Counted from the stretch's first letter, positions 45,801 through 57,235 are shown. The stretch is DNA of 64,000 bases from Delphinus delphis (GCF_949987515.2 NC_082688.1:104635893-104699892); one strand, 5' to 3'. Notes: generated by a model not told the origin, from the letters alone. A program made the numbers and translations.

Positions 45801-46260
45801 GGAATTTGCGATTCTCATTTAGAAATGTCATTCTAGGTTGATCAATCCAACCTAAATATTGAGTTTTGGGTGGGTTTTTTTTTTTTTTGGTTGTTTTTTG
45901 GTTTTTTCAAAGAAGACAAGTATGTAAATCCAGAAGCTAAGGGCAGCCACCTTCTACCACATGCTCAGAAAAACAGAGAAAACAGCCCAGATGGAGAAAT
46001 GGAAGAAACAGACGTCCAGAATGATACAGAAAGGAGAGACCAGGCAACCCCAAAGACAGAGAGACTGATAAGAGCATCTCCTTGTTTCTGAAGCTTTAGT
46101 TCTTGGTCTCAGTCTAAACAGCCAGCCGCATGCCTGCTCTTGGGTTCTCGGAGACATTCCTATATCTAATGTCCTCCTTTTGCTGAAACTAATTTGAGGG
46201 AGTTTTTCTGTTACCTGCAACCAAGTGGTGGTGGTAGGGGTGGTGCTTATGTGGTGAGGA
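45801..46260. other. Unassigned sequence
   Basis: A T-rich run lies at about 45877-45905. The rest is not recognised. Confidence 0.45.
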
Positions 46261-46316
46261 GAAGGTGGTAGGGTTTTATTTTAACTGAACATTTTTATAG
46301 TGGTAAAATATACATA

Positions 46317-46842
46317 GCCTGTGGGATTAACAGGTACAAACTACTAAAATAGATAAGTAACAAGGTACTACTGTATAGGGGTTTCCCTGGTGGCACAGTG
46401 GTTAAGAATCCACCTGCCAATGTAGGGGACGCGGGTTTGAGCCTGGTCCGGGAAGATCCCACATACCGCAGAGCAACTAAGCCCGTGCGCCACAACTACT
46501 GAAGCCTGTGCACCTAGAGCCTGTGCTCCGCAACAAGAGAAGCCACCACAATGAGAAGCCCACGCACCACAACTAAGAGTAGCCCCCGCTCGCCACAACT
46601 AGAGAAAGCCCCCGCGCAGCAACGAAGACCCGACGCAGCCAAAAATAAAATAAATTAAATAATTTGTTTAAAAAAGGTACTGTATAGCACAGGGAACTAT
46701 ATTCAGTATCTTGTAATAACCTATAATAGAAAAGAATATGGAAATATATATACTTATACATAACTGAATCACTGCTGCACACCTGAAACTAACACAATAT
46801 TGTAAGTCAACTATACTTCAATTTGAAAAGAATACATATATA
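46317..46842 (+). mobile_element. L1 tail inserted in an L1, SINE-interrupted
   Basis: 'ataagtaacaaggtactact' then, after the SINE, 'tatagcacagggaactatat', 'cataactgaatcactgctgc' and 'caactatacttcaatttga'. It separates 'aaaatatacata' from 'cataacataaaatt' of the host L1. Confidence 0.92.
46379..46674 (+). mobile_element. CHR SINE, long form
   Basis: 'gtttccctggtggcacagtg', 'gcccccgctcgccacaacta' and an A-rich tail. Flanks GGTACTACTGTATAG (46364-46378) and GGTACTGTATAG (46676-46687) are the target duplication, with 3 bp missing on the right. Confidence 0.96.
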
Positions 46843-47389
46843 AATACATAACATAAAATTGACCATTTTAACCATTTTTAAGGGTACAGTTCAGTGGCAT
46901 TACATACATTCACCTTGTGCAACCTTCACCCCCATCCATCTCCAGAACTTTTCCATCTTCCCCAACTGAAACTCTGTACCCATTAAACAACAGCTCCCCA
47001 TTCTCCCCTCCTGCACCCTCTAGGCAACCACCACTGTGCTTTGTGTTACCATGATTTTTAATCCTGTAGTTATCTCATATAAGTCGAATCCTACAGTATA
47101 TGTCCTTCTGTGACTGACTTATTTCACTTAGTATCCTATCTTCAAGATTCATCCATGTTGCAGCCTGTGCCAGCATTTACTTCCTTTCTAAGGCTGAATA
47201 ATGTTCCATGGTACGTATATACACATTTTGTTTATCTATTCATTGTTGATAGACTACCTTTTGGCTATTATGCATAATACTGCTATGAACATGGTGGTAG
47301 GGTTTTAAAGATACATGCATAAAGAAAAGTTCAGTATATGAAATCAAGTATTAATAGAAGTTATCTCTAAGAGATAGAAGTAGAGGTAC

Positions 47390-48590
47390 ATTTTTTTTAA
47401 GATTTTATTTTTTTAGAGCAGTTTTGGATTCACGGCAAAACTGAGAGGAAGGTGCAGAGAGTTCCCACACACCCCCTGCTCCCCTCACATGCACATCCCC
47501 CCACCATCAACATCCCTCACCTGATGGTACATTTGTTGTAATTAATGAACCTATACTGACACGACATAATCACCCAAAGTCCATAGGTGACATTAGGGTT
47601 CACTCTTGGTGCTGTACATTCTGAGTTTGGACAAATGTACCCACCATTATAGTATCATATAGAGTACTTTCACGGCCCTAAAATCCTCTGTGCTCTGCCT
47701 ATTCATCCCTCCCTCCCCACAACCTCTGGTAACCAGTAATCCTTTTACTGCCTCCACAGTTTTGCTTTTTCTAGAATGTTATACAGTTGGAATCATACAG
47801 TATATAGTCTTTGCAGATTGGCTTCTGTCACTCGGTAATGTGCATCTAATCTTGCTCCATGTCTTTTCGTGGCTTGATAGCTCATTTCTTTTTAGCACTG
47901 AATAATATTCCATTATCTGGATGTCCCACCGTGTAGTTATCCATTCACCTACTGAAGGACATCCTGGTTGTTTCCAAGTTTTGGCAGTCATTATGAATGA
48001 AGCTGCTATAGACACCCGTATGCAGGTTTTTGTGTGGACATAAATTTGCAACTCCTTTGCATAAATCCCAAGGAGGGCAGTTGCTGGGTCATATGGTAAG
48101 AGTGTGTTTAGTTTTGTAAGAAAGCACCAAACTGTCTTGCAAAGTGCCTGCACCATTTTGCATTCCCACCAGCAAAGAATGAGAGTTCCTGTTGCTCTAT
48201 ATCCTCACCAGCATTTGGTGTTGTCAGTTATCTGGATTTTGGCCATTCTCTTAAGTGTGTAGTGGTATCTCATTTTAATCTGCATTTCCCTAATGATTTG
48301 TGATGACATCTTATGTGCTATTTTTGTTATCTGTATGTCTTCTTTGGTGAGGTATCTGTTAAGGTCTTTGGCTACCTTTTTCAAATTGAGTTATTTTCTA
48401 AAAAAAAATTGAGTTGTTTTCTTATCGTTGAGTTTTAAGAGTTCTTTGTATATTATGGATAACAGTCCTTTATCAGATGTGTCTTTTGCAAATATTTTCT
48501 CCCAGCCTGTGGTTTGTCTCTTCATTCTCTTGAACACTGCTATTTTAAAAACATTTTATCATTCAAGGACAGGATGGGTAAAGGTAGATG
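47390..48590 (-). mobile_element. L1 (L1M type), ORF2 end and 3'UTR
   Basis: 'gagcagttttggattcacgg', 'atagtatcatatagagtact', 'gctgctatagacacccgtat', 'tcacttggttttg'-like ORF2 text and 'ggtaaggt'-type stretches give ~1.2 kb of reversed L1. The ORF2 frame is disrupted. Confidence 0.88.
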
Positions 48591-48803
48591 ATTCATTTAG
48601 TGACTAATCTTGAGTATTTACCTGCGTGTGTCAAGCGCTGACGAGGTACTGGAGTCAAAAAAAGAAGACTCAGTCCCTGACCTGAAGTTGATGATCTGAT
48701 TAGAAGGGGGAGACTGACAGGTAAACAGACAAGCACAGTGTAACCCTGGTGGTCCTCCAGGTGCTGAGGAGGGGGCAGATCATGTGGGAAAAAAGTTTTG
48801 TTG

Positions 48804-49003
48804 TTTTTTTTTCGGTACACAGGCCTCTCACTGTTGTGGCCTCTCCCGTTGCGGAGCACAGGCTCCGGACGCGCAGGCTCAGCGGCCATGGCTCACGGGC
48901 CCAGCCGCTCTGCGGCATGTGGGATCTTCCCAGACCGGGGCACGAACCCGTGTCCCCTGCATCGGCAGGCGGACTCTCAACCACTGCGCCACCAGGGAAG
49001 CCC
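48804..49003 (-). mobile_element. CHR SINE, short form
   Basis: T-rich start, 'cggtacacaggcctctcact', ending 'ccaccagggaagccc'. It lies between the two L1 blocks. Confidence 0.95.
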
Positions 49004-49184
49004 CTTTCACATTTTTAAATCAACTTTGGCTGGAAGGCCTGGGGTAATGACTGGAGCCCAGAGTGTCTCTGGAGATGCTGCATGAGAGTTTTCGTTGCTG
49101 CTTCAGTGGCTGGGAGCCCCACTGGTCGATGTGGAAGCCAAGCAACATGAGCTGGAATGTGTAGGGGGTGCTGGGTTCTGCACT

Positions 49185-50210
49185 TAGGGATATCTTTCAT
49201 GGCCCTAAAATCCTCTGTGCTCTGCCTATTCACCCCTCCCTCCCCACAACCCTTGGTAACCAGTAATCCTTTCACTGCCTCCACAGTTTTGCTTTTTCTA
49301 GAATGTAATACAGCTGGAATCATACAGTATATAGTCTTTGCAGATTGGCTTCTGTCACTCGGTAATATGCATCTAATCTTCCTCCATGCCTTTTCATGGC
49401 TTGATAGCTGATTTCTTTTTAGCACTGAATAACATTCCATTGCCTGGATATACCACAGTGTAGTTATCTATTCACCTACTGAAGGACATCCTGGTTGCTT
49501 CCAAGTTTTGGCAATTATTATGAACAAAGCTGCTATAAACACCTGTGTGTAGACATAAGTTTATAACTCCTTTGGATAAATACTAAGGAGCACAATTGCT
49601 GGATAATTTGGTAAGAGTGTGTTTAGTTTCATAAGAAACCACAAAACTGACTTCCAAAGTGGCTGTACCATTTGCTTTCCCACCAGTGAAGTGCCTCTTA
49701 AAGTCTTTGGCTCATTTTTTATTCTGGTTGTTTTCTTATTATTGAGTTTTAAGAGTTCTTTGCATATTACAGATAATAGTCTTTTATCAGATGCGCCTTT
49801 TGTAAATATTTTCTTTCAGTCTGTGGCTTGTCTTCTCATTCTTTGACATTGTCTTTTGCAGAAAAGTTTTTACTTTGAATGAAGTCCAGATTATCAATTC
49901 TTCCTTTTATGAATCATTCCTTTGGTGTCATCATATCTAAAATGTCACCTTTAGACTCAAGGTCATCTAAGTTTTCTCCCATGTTATCTTCTTGGAGTTT
50001 TGTCGTTTTGTGTTTTACATTTCAGTCTATGATGGATTTTGAGTTAATTTTTGTGAAGAGTATAAGGTCTGTGACTAGATTTTTTTCTTTTTCTTTTTTT
50101 TTTTTTGCATGTAGATGTCAAGTTGTTTCAGCACCATTTGTTGAGAAGACTGTCTTTGCTCCTGTGTCAAAGATCAGTTGACTATATCTATGTGGGTCTC
50201 CAGGTAAATT
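49185..50210 (-). mobile_element. L1 (L1M type), second related block
   Basis: It begins 'tttcatggccctaaaatcct', which matches the first block from 47670. It continues further into ORF2: 'gtccagattatcaattcttc', 'caccatttgttgagaagact', 'ctatatctatgtgggtctcc'. It lacks ~180 bp present in the first block (around 49690). Confidence 0.9.
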
Positions 50211-50740
50211 TTTACTTTTATTTTTATGCTTTTTTTGTATAGTCTAAATATTATTTGTTACAATGAACACACATTGTTTATATAGTCAGGGAAAAAAAAA
50301 ACTTTTCATTTTGGGGGAAAATACCATTTTCTGTTCCATAAGTGGTCATTCCATCCCTGAAAATTACTGGAATAAGTGTCCGTGTGATGAAACATTCATT
50401 CATTTAGCAAACATTTCAGTATGAGAGAATATTGTATTGCTTGCAAAGACTCCGGATATATCTTGAAGGTTTTCTCATCTAAACTTATGTTGTTTCCCCC
50501 TATTTTACTCTATAAATATTACTGTAAGAACATGAAATAAAAGTTTGAAAAGAAGGAAAAATCACCACGCTGATTTCTTTCTTGTTTCCCACCGCCCCCA
50601 CCCCCCACCCAATCTGTGTCCGTATCATTTTACCCAGTTGTAATCACCTGGCCTTCCTTTTAATTCTCTCTTCAGAATCTATCAACTCATTCATTTAAAA
50701 CCCTCCGGAATCTATTCATATTTGGAGCATGTTCTGCTCT
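50211..50740. other. Unassigned AT-rich sequence
   Basis: No repeat or exon is recognised. A C-rich tract lies at 50590-50610. Confidence 0.45.
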
Positions 50741-50744
50741 GTGT

Positions 50745-50900
50745 TCATTCTAAATGCATTTTTCAAGCTTTGACAGTCAGTGTGTGCTAGAGACGGGATC
50801 TTGTCTCCTTCTTGTCTGTGTGCCCAGCCCCGAGAACAGTGCCAGCACAGAGGAGGTCAGTAGTAGTCCGCGTTTGTCGAATGCATGAACAGGAATACGG
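50745..50900 (+). mobile_element. L2 3' end
   Basis: 'gagacgggatcttgtctcct', 'agccccgagaacagtgccag' and 'tttgtcgaatgcatgaac' match the L2 3' terminus. Confidence 0.6.
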
Positions 50901-51626
50901 ACAGTTGTGTTGGCGGGGGAGGGGATGGTCTGTGTGTGTTTAGACCAAGCACACGTGCAAAGCTATGGAATTGCAAATGAGAACGTTTCCACCCCAATCC
51001 TGAGCCCTGACTCAGAGCCCTCTGGGGTCTTTTGTCTCCAAGCTGCAGGGAATCCAAGCAGAAAATTCACTATTAATGGTTCCATAAAACATTCAGGTCC
51101 TGGATGCAGCCCCGTGGAGGCCACGTGGCAGCCCGGAATACAGATATGCCGGCTCAGGAGGGAGTCCCATTCTCATTTAGTCTTATCTGTCATTAGGGCA
51201 GGAGCCTGAGCCCCCCGAGCCAGGCCTGGGGAACTCTTCACCATCGGAGGGTAAAACGGAGCCAAGTTTTGGCCAGCCCCAGTTAGTGTCTGGAAGAGCT
51301 CCCCTCCTGGAGGTCTGCACTGGGTTTTGTTATATACGACACAAGAGGCTAATCTCCTACCTGTCCCTCAGAGGAACAATTCCATTACCTTAACCGACCA
51401 TGCGGCTTTGGAGTTTTTTAGGCGCTGTGCTTGTGTGATTCAACGAGATACATTTTGCGAGTGACTCTGGTGGCACCAGCTCATGTGGGTGCTTGGGAAA
51501 AGCTCTTTGATTGTAATGATGGCAGACAGAGCTGGAGGTACCAGCTGTGTGCAAGTGCGTGTGGCCGGCAGAGGCCCAGGGCGGGTAGAGGACATGAGGG
51601 AGGGAGACAGTCACGACGAGGTTCTT
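50901..51626. other. Unassigned, repeat-poor; possible conserved element
   Basis: No repeat is recognised. Around 51030-51200 the text is GC-balanced, with a GATA-like site ('gtcttatctgtc', about 51180). Conservation cannot be judged from one sequence. Confidence 0.3.
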
Positions 51627-51640
51627 AGGAAATGTCTTTT

Positions 51641-51854
51641 TTTTTTTTTTTTTTTTTTTTGGCGGTACGCGGGCCTCTCGCTGTCGTGGCCTCTCCCGTT
51701 GCGGAGCACAGGCTCCGGACGCGCAGGCTCAGCGGCCATGGCTCACAGGCCCAGCCGCTCCGCGGCATGTGGGATCTTCCCAGACCAGGGCACGAACCCG
51801 TGTCCCCCTGCATCGGCAGGCGGGCTCTCAACCACTGCGCCACCAGGGAAGCCC
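51641..51854 (-). mobile_element. CHR SINE, short form
   Basis: Poly-T, 'ggcggtacgcgggcctctcg', ending 'ccaccagggaagccc'. The 14-bp target duplication AGGAAATGTCTTTT lies at 51627-51640 and 51855-51868. Confidence 0.98.
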
Positions 51855-51940
51855 AGGAAATGTCTTTTAATTGATGCAGTAAACTTGGACTTAGAGACCT
51901 ATTATTTCATTTTGCAAAGAATGAAAACAATTTCCTTTCT

Positions 51941-52012
<72 letters not shown>
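51941..52012. repeat. A16 run followed by (TA)28
   Basis: Sixteen A residues lead directly into a pure TA array. No retroelement body is recognised next to it. Confidence 0.97.
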
Positions 52013-52015
<3 letters not shown>

Positions 52016-52189
52016 GTTTTGTATTCTCCTCTCCCGAAACCATGAAATAGCTTTGGGAAGATCGTCATCTTGTGTGAAAAACAATACAATTTCGTGAAAT
52101 GGCATTCTGTGAACTTTGGGGAGAGGGAGGAAGAAGGGGCCCAGACACTCTCCCGCTTTCTCCCAATCAGTAAGTATTTCCCGACTGCC

Positions 52190-52660
52190 CTAACCTAGCG
52201 CTCCCCAAAGACTGCCTTGAGCCTCTCACCCCCTTAGCAAAAACTCTCCGTGTCTTCCGATCGCCAAGACAGAACACAAATCTTGAGGCCACCATTCCAG
52301 GCCTGCGACTGTCTCACCCAGCCGGCCTGTCCAGCCCCTTCTCTGACCGCCCTCTTCTGCAAAGCCTCCTCCACTGCAGGTGAGCTGGCCTGTTCGCTGT
52401 AACCCACTTTCTCGCATCTCCATCTATCCGGATCTCACCCATCGTCCAAGAGCCGGGTCAAATCTTCCCTTTTGGCCAAGTCTTTCCCACCACCCCAGCT
52501 GGAGGGGGATCCATCACCCCCAAACACCCACGTATCTTTTGCAACTGTCTTATGCATCTTTTTCCATTCCTACAGGTCATCTTCCAAGACAGACTGTAAG
52601 CTCTTTGAGTGCAGAGATTTTTATTATAGTTCACTGAATCTCTTGCTTATTCATATGTGC
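52190..52660 (+). mobile_element. L2 LINE 3' region
   Basis: 'ccaagacagaacacaaatct', 'ccattccaggcctgcgactg', 'aagacagactgtaagctctt' and 'tgagtgcagagatttttatt' follow L2 order. Confidence 0.66.
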
Positions 52661-52984
52661 CTTGTGTGAATCAAATATCTGATGCTCAGTCCATGTACGT
52701 GGGATTGGTTGACTTCAGTGTGCTTGACACTGTGCTCAGTTGGAGAGGAACAGGAGAGAATGTAAGCGCGTCCCTCGGGTGGTTTACAATCCTCCTGGAC
52801 AGGCAAGATGTGACACCGGCAGAGAACAGCAGGGGGCGCACCATGCAATGCAAACTGCAAATCTGAATACCACAAGCAGTTGTCGGGGAAAAGGGTTAGG
52901 GAAGCTCAGGAAAGAAAAAGGCCAGCTTTTAATTAGTTGTAAGAAGTGGTTGTGCTCGAGATGGTCTTGAGGGTAATTATATTT
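52661..52984. other. Unassigned sequence
   Basis: No repeat or exon is clearly recognised. Some text ('gttgacttcagtgtgcttga') could be an old MIR or L2. Confidence 0.4.
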
Positions 52985-53225
52985 TGTAGTATTTGTGTGG
53001 TACCTTAGTGTTTTCAAAGCCCCTTCACTTACACTGGCTGAATAAATGTCACACCGCTGTTGTTAGGGATTACTATTTTAAAGAAGAAGAGGACAAGGTC
53101 CTGGAAGCAGGAGTGATTTGGCCAAAGTCACATGGCAGGGTAGGGGCAAAGCTAGGACTCAAACCTGGGTCTTTGGAGTTCAAGTTCACTGGGCCCCCAC
53201 TGCCTTCCGACTCTATCATCCTTTG
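52985..53225 (+). mobile_element. MIR SINE
   Basis: 'tggtaccttagtgttttcaa', 'tttggccaaagtcacatggc', 'agctaggactcaaacctggg': MIR order to the 3' part. Confidence 0.78.
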
Positions 53226-53292
53226 CCTTTAAATTCGAATTTTGGAACAAGGTAGTGAAGCAAAATGAAAACGTCACTTAAAAACATATTGG

Positions 53293-53640
53293 GGGCTTCC
53301 CTGGTGGTGCAGTGGTTAAGAATCCGCCTGCCAATGCAGGGGACACGGGTTCGAGCCCTGGTCCTGGAAGATCCCACATGTTGCGGAGCAACTAAGCCCA
53401 TGTGCCACAACTACTGAGCCTGCGCTCTAGAGCCTGCGAGCCACAACTACTGAGCCCGCGTGACACAACTACTGAAGCCCGCGTGCCTAGAGCCCATGCT
53501 CCGCAACAAGAGAAGCCACCGCAATGAGAAGCCCGCGCACCACAACGAAGAGTAGCCCCCGCTCGCTGCACCTAGAGAGAGCCCACACGCAGCAACAAAG
53601 ACCCAACGCAGCCAAAAGTAAATAAAATAAATTTTAAAAA
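53293..53640 (+). mobile_element. CHR SINE, long form
   Basis: 'gggcttccctggtggtgcag', multiple 'gccacaactactgagcc' modules and an AAATAAAATAAATTT tail. Flanks 'aaaacatattgg' and 'aaaatatatattgg' look like the target duplication. Confidence 0.96.
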
Positions 53641-53644
53641 TATA

Positions 53645-54190
53645 TATTGGGCACAGAAACAGAATCACGGACATAAAGAACAGACTGGTGGGAGGGGGTT
53701 GGGGGAGGGATGGAGATGGGAGGTGGGGTTAGCAGATGTAAGCTTTTATATATAAACTGGATAAACAACAAGGTCCTACTGTGTAGCACAGAGAACTCTA
53801 TTCCACAGCCTATGAGAAACCATAATGGAAAAGAATATTAAAAAAAAAGAATGAATATGGGGCTTCCCTGGTGGCACAGTGGTTGAGAGTCCGCCTGCCG
53901 ATGCAGCGGACACGGATTCGTGCCCCGGTCCGGGAAGATCCCACATGCCACGGAGCGGCTGGGCCCGTGAGCCATGGCCGCTGAGCCTGCGCGTCCGGAG
54001 CCTGTGCTCCGCAATGGGAGAGGCCATAACAGTGAGAGGCCCACGTACCGCAAAAAAAAAAAAAAAAAAAAAAAAAGAATGGATATGTATGTATAACTGA
54101 GTCACTTTGTTGTCCAGCAGAAATTAACATAACATTGTAAATCAATTATACCTCAATATAAAAAGTGATAAAAATAATAAATTTTTTAAA
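53645..54190 (+). mobile_element. L1 tail, split by a SINE
   Basis: Left: 'acagaaacagaatcacggac', 'aacaacaaggtcctactgtg'. Right: 'tataactgagtcactttgtt', 'gtccagcagaaattaacata', 'cctcaatataaaa'. The SINE lies at 53860-54066. Confidence 0.92.
53860..54066 (+). mobile_element. CHR SINE, short form
   Basis: 'gggcttccctggtggcacag' to a long A-tail. Flanking 'aaaaagaatgaatatg' and 'aaaaagaatggatatg' are the target duplication, within the L1. Confidence 0.97.
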
Positions 54191-54194
54191 ATAA

Positions 54195-55015
54195 AAAATA
54201 CTCGGCAAGCTGCTCTGTATAGGATAGATTGAAGGGGGGGCGGTTGGGAGCTCTGACAAATGGCAATAAAGATGAAATGATGACACTTGATAACACCCTG
54301 GTTACAAAGGCTAGGGAAAGAAGGGGGCGGAAGACGACTCAGGTTGTAGGGCTGAGTGGATGTGAGGATGCTGTTCGTGACACTGGAAAGGTGAGGGGGG
54401 TGGGCTAGAGTAGATAGGACAGCGTCCTTGTGGGCATCGAGGTGACATTCCTGAGAACTCCTGAAGGCACTGGCAACTTGGCACCGGAAGTCCAAGGGAA
54501 GCTTTGGGCTGAGGGAGACCTAAGTGTCCCCCCAGTAGGTCAAGGAAATAAGCTCACTGATGAAACTTGTGCCTAATTTAACAGAGGGACCAGCTCGAGA
54601 GGGGTTTCGTAGCATTTATTTACACGAAACGATGGAACATAAGGATGCCGGAGCCACGCCCTGGCATTCAGATACTGACCTGAAGTGGCTGGAGGCCTTT
54701 CCTCTGAGTGTGGCACCCTTTACGTTTCCACAATCCTCACATTCCAAGTTTCAGGATACACCTCCCTATAAGGATGGGACTCTAAGACACGGCCCTGAGA
54801 ACGGCACGGGTGCCGGGCGCACCGTGATACGGCAAAGCAGGACATGTATGGTCAGGGGTTGGTGTCTGGGGCTACCAGGGTTTGGGTCTGGGGGTCTGGA
54901 TGGGGGGCAGGGGAAGGAACCCACTGTGCACATGAGTCGCCCGGTGTCCCATAGTGACCTTTAGTTCCCTTTCTAGGGCTTTATCCCCATTATCTGATGG
55001 ACACAGTATCATTTC
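54195..55015. other. Unassigned sequence
   Basis: No repeat is recognised. A 134-codon frame at 54560-54964 has no recognisable domain. A G-rich stretch lies at 54885-54920. Confidence 0.45.
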
Positions 55016-55019
55016 CCCC

Positions 55020-55402
55020 ATTACAGGTTGAATCGTGCTCTCACATCCCCAAAATGTGTATGTGGAAGTCCTAATCCCCAGGACCTCGGAATGTGACTGT
55101 ATTTGGAGAAAGGGTCATTACAGGAGGTGATTAAGGTGAAATAAAATCATCAGGGTGGGCCCTGATCCCATATGACTGGTGTCCTTATAAGAAGAGGGGA
55201 TGAGGGCACAGACACACGGAGAGAGAAGACCACGTGAAGACACAGCGAGGAGAATACAGAAGGAGAGAGGCCTCTGGAGGATGCAACCCTGCTGATGCCT
55301 TGACCTCAGATATCCAGCCCCCGGAACTGTGAGAAAATGAATGTCTGTCGTTAAGCCACTTGGTCTGTGGTGCTTTGCTGTGGCCGCCTGAGCAGACCAA
55401 TA
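55020..55402 (+). mobile_element. MLT1A-type MaLR LTR
   Basis: 'acaggttgaatcgtgctctc', 'gaatgtgactgtatttggag', 'gactggtgtccttataagaa' and 'aagccacttggtctgtggtg' follow the MLT1A LTR. Confidence 0.87.
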
Positions 55403-55510
55403 TTCCCCCAATCCTGATACCCAGATTGAAGCCCAGCTGCCCCTTTTCTACCCACTCAGAACCTGTAACTGATCCTCAGCTTCTTAACATTTCGTTCAAA
55501 AAATAATACA

Positions 55511-55795
55511 GGGCTTCCTTGGTGGCGCAGTGGTTGAGAATCTGCCTGCTAATGCAGGGGACACGGGTTCGAGCCCTGGTCTGGGAGGATCCCACATGCC
55601 GCGGAGCAACTAGGCCCGTGAGCCACAACTACTGAGCCTGTGCGTCTGCAGCCTGTGCTCCGCAACAAGAGAGGCTGCAATAGTGAGAGGCCCACGCACC
55701 GCGATGAAGAGTGGCCCCCGCTTGCCACAACTAGAGAAAGCCCTCGCACAGAAACGAAGACGCAACACAGCAAAAATAAATTAATTAATTAATAA
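55511..55795 (+). mobile_element. CHR SINE, long form
   Basis: 'gggcttccttggtggcgcag', 'ggttcgagccctggtctggg' and a tail of AATTAATTAATTAAT. No clear target duplication is found. Confidence 0.93.
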
Positions 55796-55849
55796 ACTCC
55801 TATCCCCAACATCTTCTTAAAAAAAAAAAAAAAGACAAATATCCTGTCT

Positions 55850-56030
55850 CTCCCGTCTCACCCGAACTTTTCTCTCACTTCCAGGCAGATCTGTAATTAG
55901 CCCCTTATTACGTGCGCTCTCATTCTCTCATTTCTAAGCCACCAGAGTGTGTGCTGTCCTGTCCCGCAGGCTCACTTCTCAAGGGCGGGACACCTGAGTC
56001 CATCTCCCTTTTGCTCTCCCGTCATCTGGC
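55850..56030 (+). mobile_element. Possible L2 remnant
   Basis: 'ccaccagagtgtgtgctgtc' and 'ccgtctcacccgaacttttc' are weakly L2-like. Confidence 0.35.
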
Positions 56031-56590
56031 GTAGCACTGGGCTGAATGCTCTGGGTCACAAAACCTACCCTTGTGACAATAACAACAGGTTCTTTGCCTT
56101 GACATTGGATTTGCCTAACCCCACATTTAAAACGATCACTACCACTCAACTTGCCCCCAATACCGCAAAAGCCCATCCATTTGGGGAAGCAAGGTTGGGG
56201 AGAAACAGGGGAGTTTCTCGATTTTCAAAATCTATCTGTGTTCTGATTTAGGGTGTTTTACAGTGTGAAGAGGGTTTGCCCTCTTTGAAAATATGAAGCA
56301 GCTTTTCCAGCTGGGACCCTGCTAGCATGGTTACTAAGGAGACCAACTGGTCTAGGTGCTGTAATCAATCACTAAATTCTGAGCAGCCAAATCCCCGGTG
56401 ATGAGGGCCTCTTTCCTTTGAGAGCGACAAGTGCTGGGCAGGTGGAAGGTCGAGGAGTTCATGGTGGAAGCCCAGCTCTGGCTGTCCCTTCCACCTGCAC
56501 TCCCTCCACCGAAATTTGCCAGCGGCTGTTTTAAGAGCTTCTAGATCTGCCTCCAAACTTACCTGTTAGAACTGAATGAACAATAGATAT
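56031..56590. other. Unassigned sequence with X-box-like motif
   Basis: No repeat is recognised. It contains the imperfect palindrome at 56329-56344. Confidence 0.4.
56329..56344. promoter_or_regulatory. RFX X-box-like palindrome
   Basis: GGTTACTAAGGAGACC is an imperfect inverted repeat resembling the RFX consensus GTTNCCATRGNAAC at about 10 of 14 positions. Such matches arise by chance. Confidence 0.2.
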
Positions 56591-56591
56591 A

Positions 56592-56753
56592 GGGACTTCC
56601 CTTGTTGTCCAGTGGTTAAGATTCTGCACTTCCAATGCAGGGGGCCCAGGTTCAATCCCTGGTCAGGGAACTAAGATCCTGCATGCCACAACTAAAGATC
56701 CCGCACGCGGCAGCTAAGACCCGGTGCAGCCAAATAAATACATTTTAAAAATT
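56592..56753 (+). mobile_element. CHR-2-like tRNA SINE
   Basis: 'gggacttcccttgttgtcca', 'ggttcaatccctggtcaggg' and an extra 'atgccacaactaaagatccc' section, then an A-rich tail. Confidence 0.93.
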
Positions 56754-56763
56754 AAAACAACGA

Positions 56764-56872
56764 CAAAAAGGGAATAGATACATGTATATGTATAACTGAA
56801 TCACTTTTCTGTACACCTGAAACTAACACAACATTGATAATCAACTATACTCCAAAATAAAATTAAAGTGTT
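56764..56872 (+). mobile_element. Short L1 tail
   Basis: 'catgtatatgtataactgaa', 'ctgtacacctgaaactaaca' and 'ctccaaaataaaatt'. Confidence 0.92.
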
Positions 56873-56879
56873 TTTCAAA

Positions 56880-57200
56880 ACAGAACTGAATGGAGTCTAA
56901 TGCTTGCAGCCACCGTGGCTCGGGCCCCTTGACTGCAAGAGGATGGGGAGCTGGGATGGGCAGAGGTGACCTTTCCTCTCCAATGATTTGAAAAAGTAGG
57001 TGCTGTCAGTCAGAAGAGCAGAGGGCAGCTTGCTTTTCCAAGACCAGGTCCCACCCCCGAGGGAAGCCCACAGGCCTCAAGGTGTCTTGATTCAGCCACC
57101 AAGTGCAGAGGAGAAAGACTTTAAGTGACCCTGAGCACCCAGTTTGCACCCACAGTTGGCACCCCTGCTAGTTCACTCCTGCTATTCCGAGGGGCAAGCT

Positions 57201-57235
<35 letters not shown>

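Larger units (their letters stand above)
46279..47292 (-). mobile_element. Old L1 (minus) hosting a younger L1
   Basis: Reversed L1M: 'tttatagtggtaaaatatac' on the left, then from 46843 'aacataaaattgaccatttt', 'gtacagttcagtggcattac', 'ttcacttagtatcctatctt', 'ctgaataatgttccatggta'. The 15-bp target duplication GGTGGTAGGGTTTTA lies at 46264-46278 and 47293-47307. Confidence 0.93.

Noticed and set aside
47779..48156. 125-codon frame resembling reverse-transcriptase C-terminal region
   Set aside because: It is a decayed L1 ORF2 fragment, truncated at both ends, and not an active gene.
51483..52097. 204-codon open frame, the longest seen
   Set aside because: It runs through a SINE, an A-tail and the (TA)28 array (YIYIYI repeats). 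It has no coding character.
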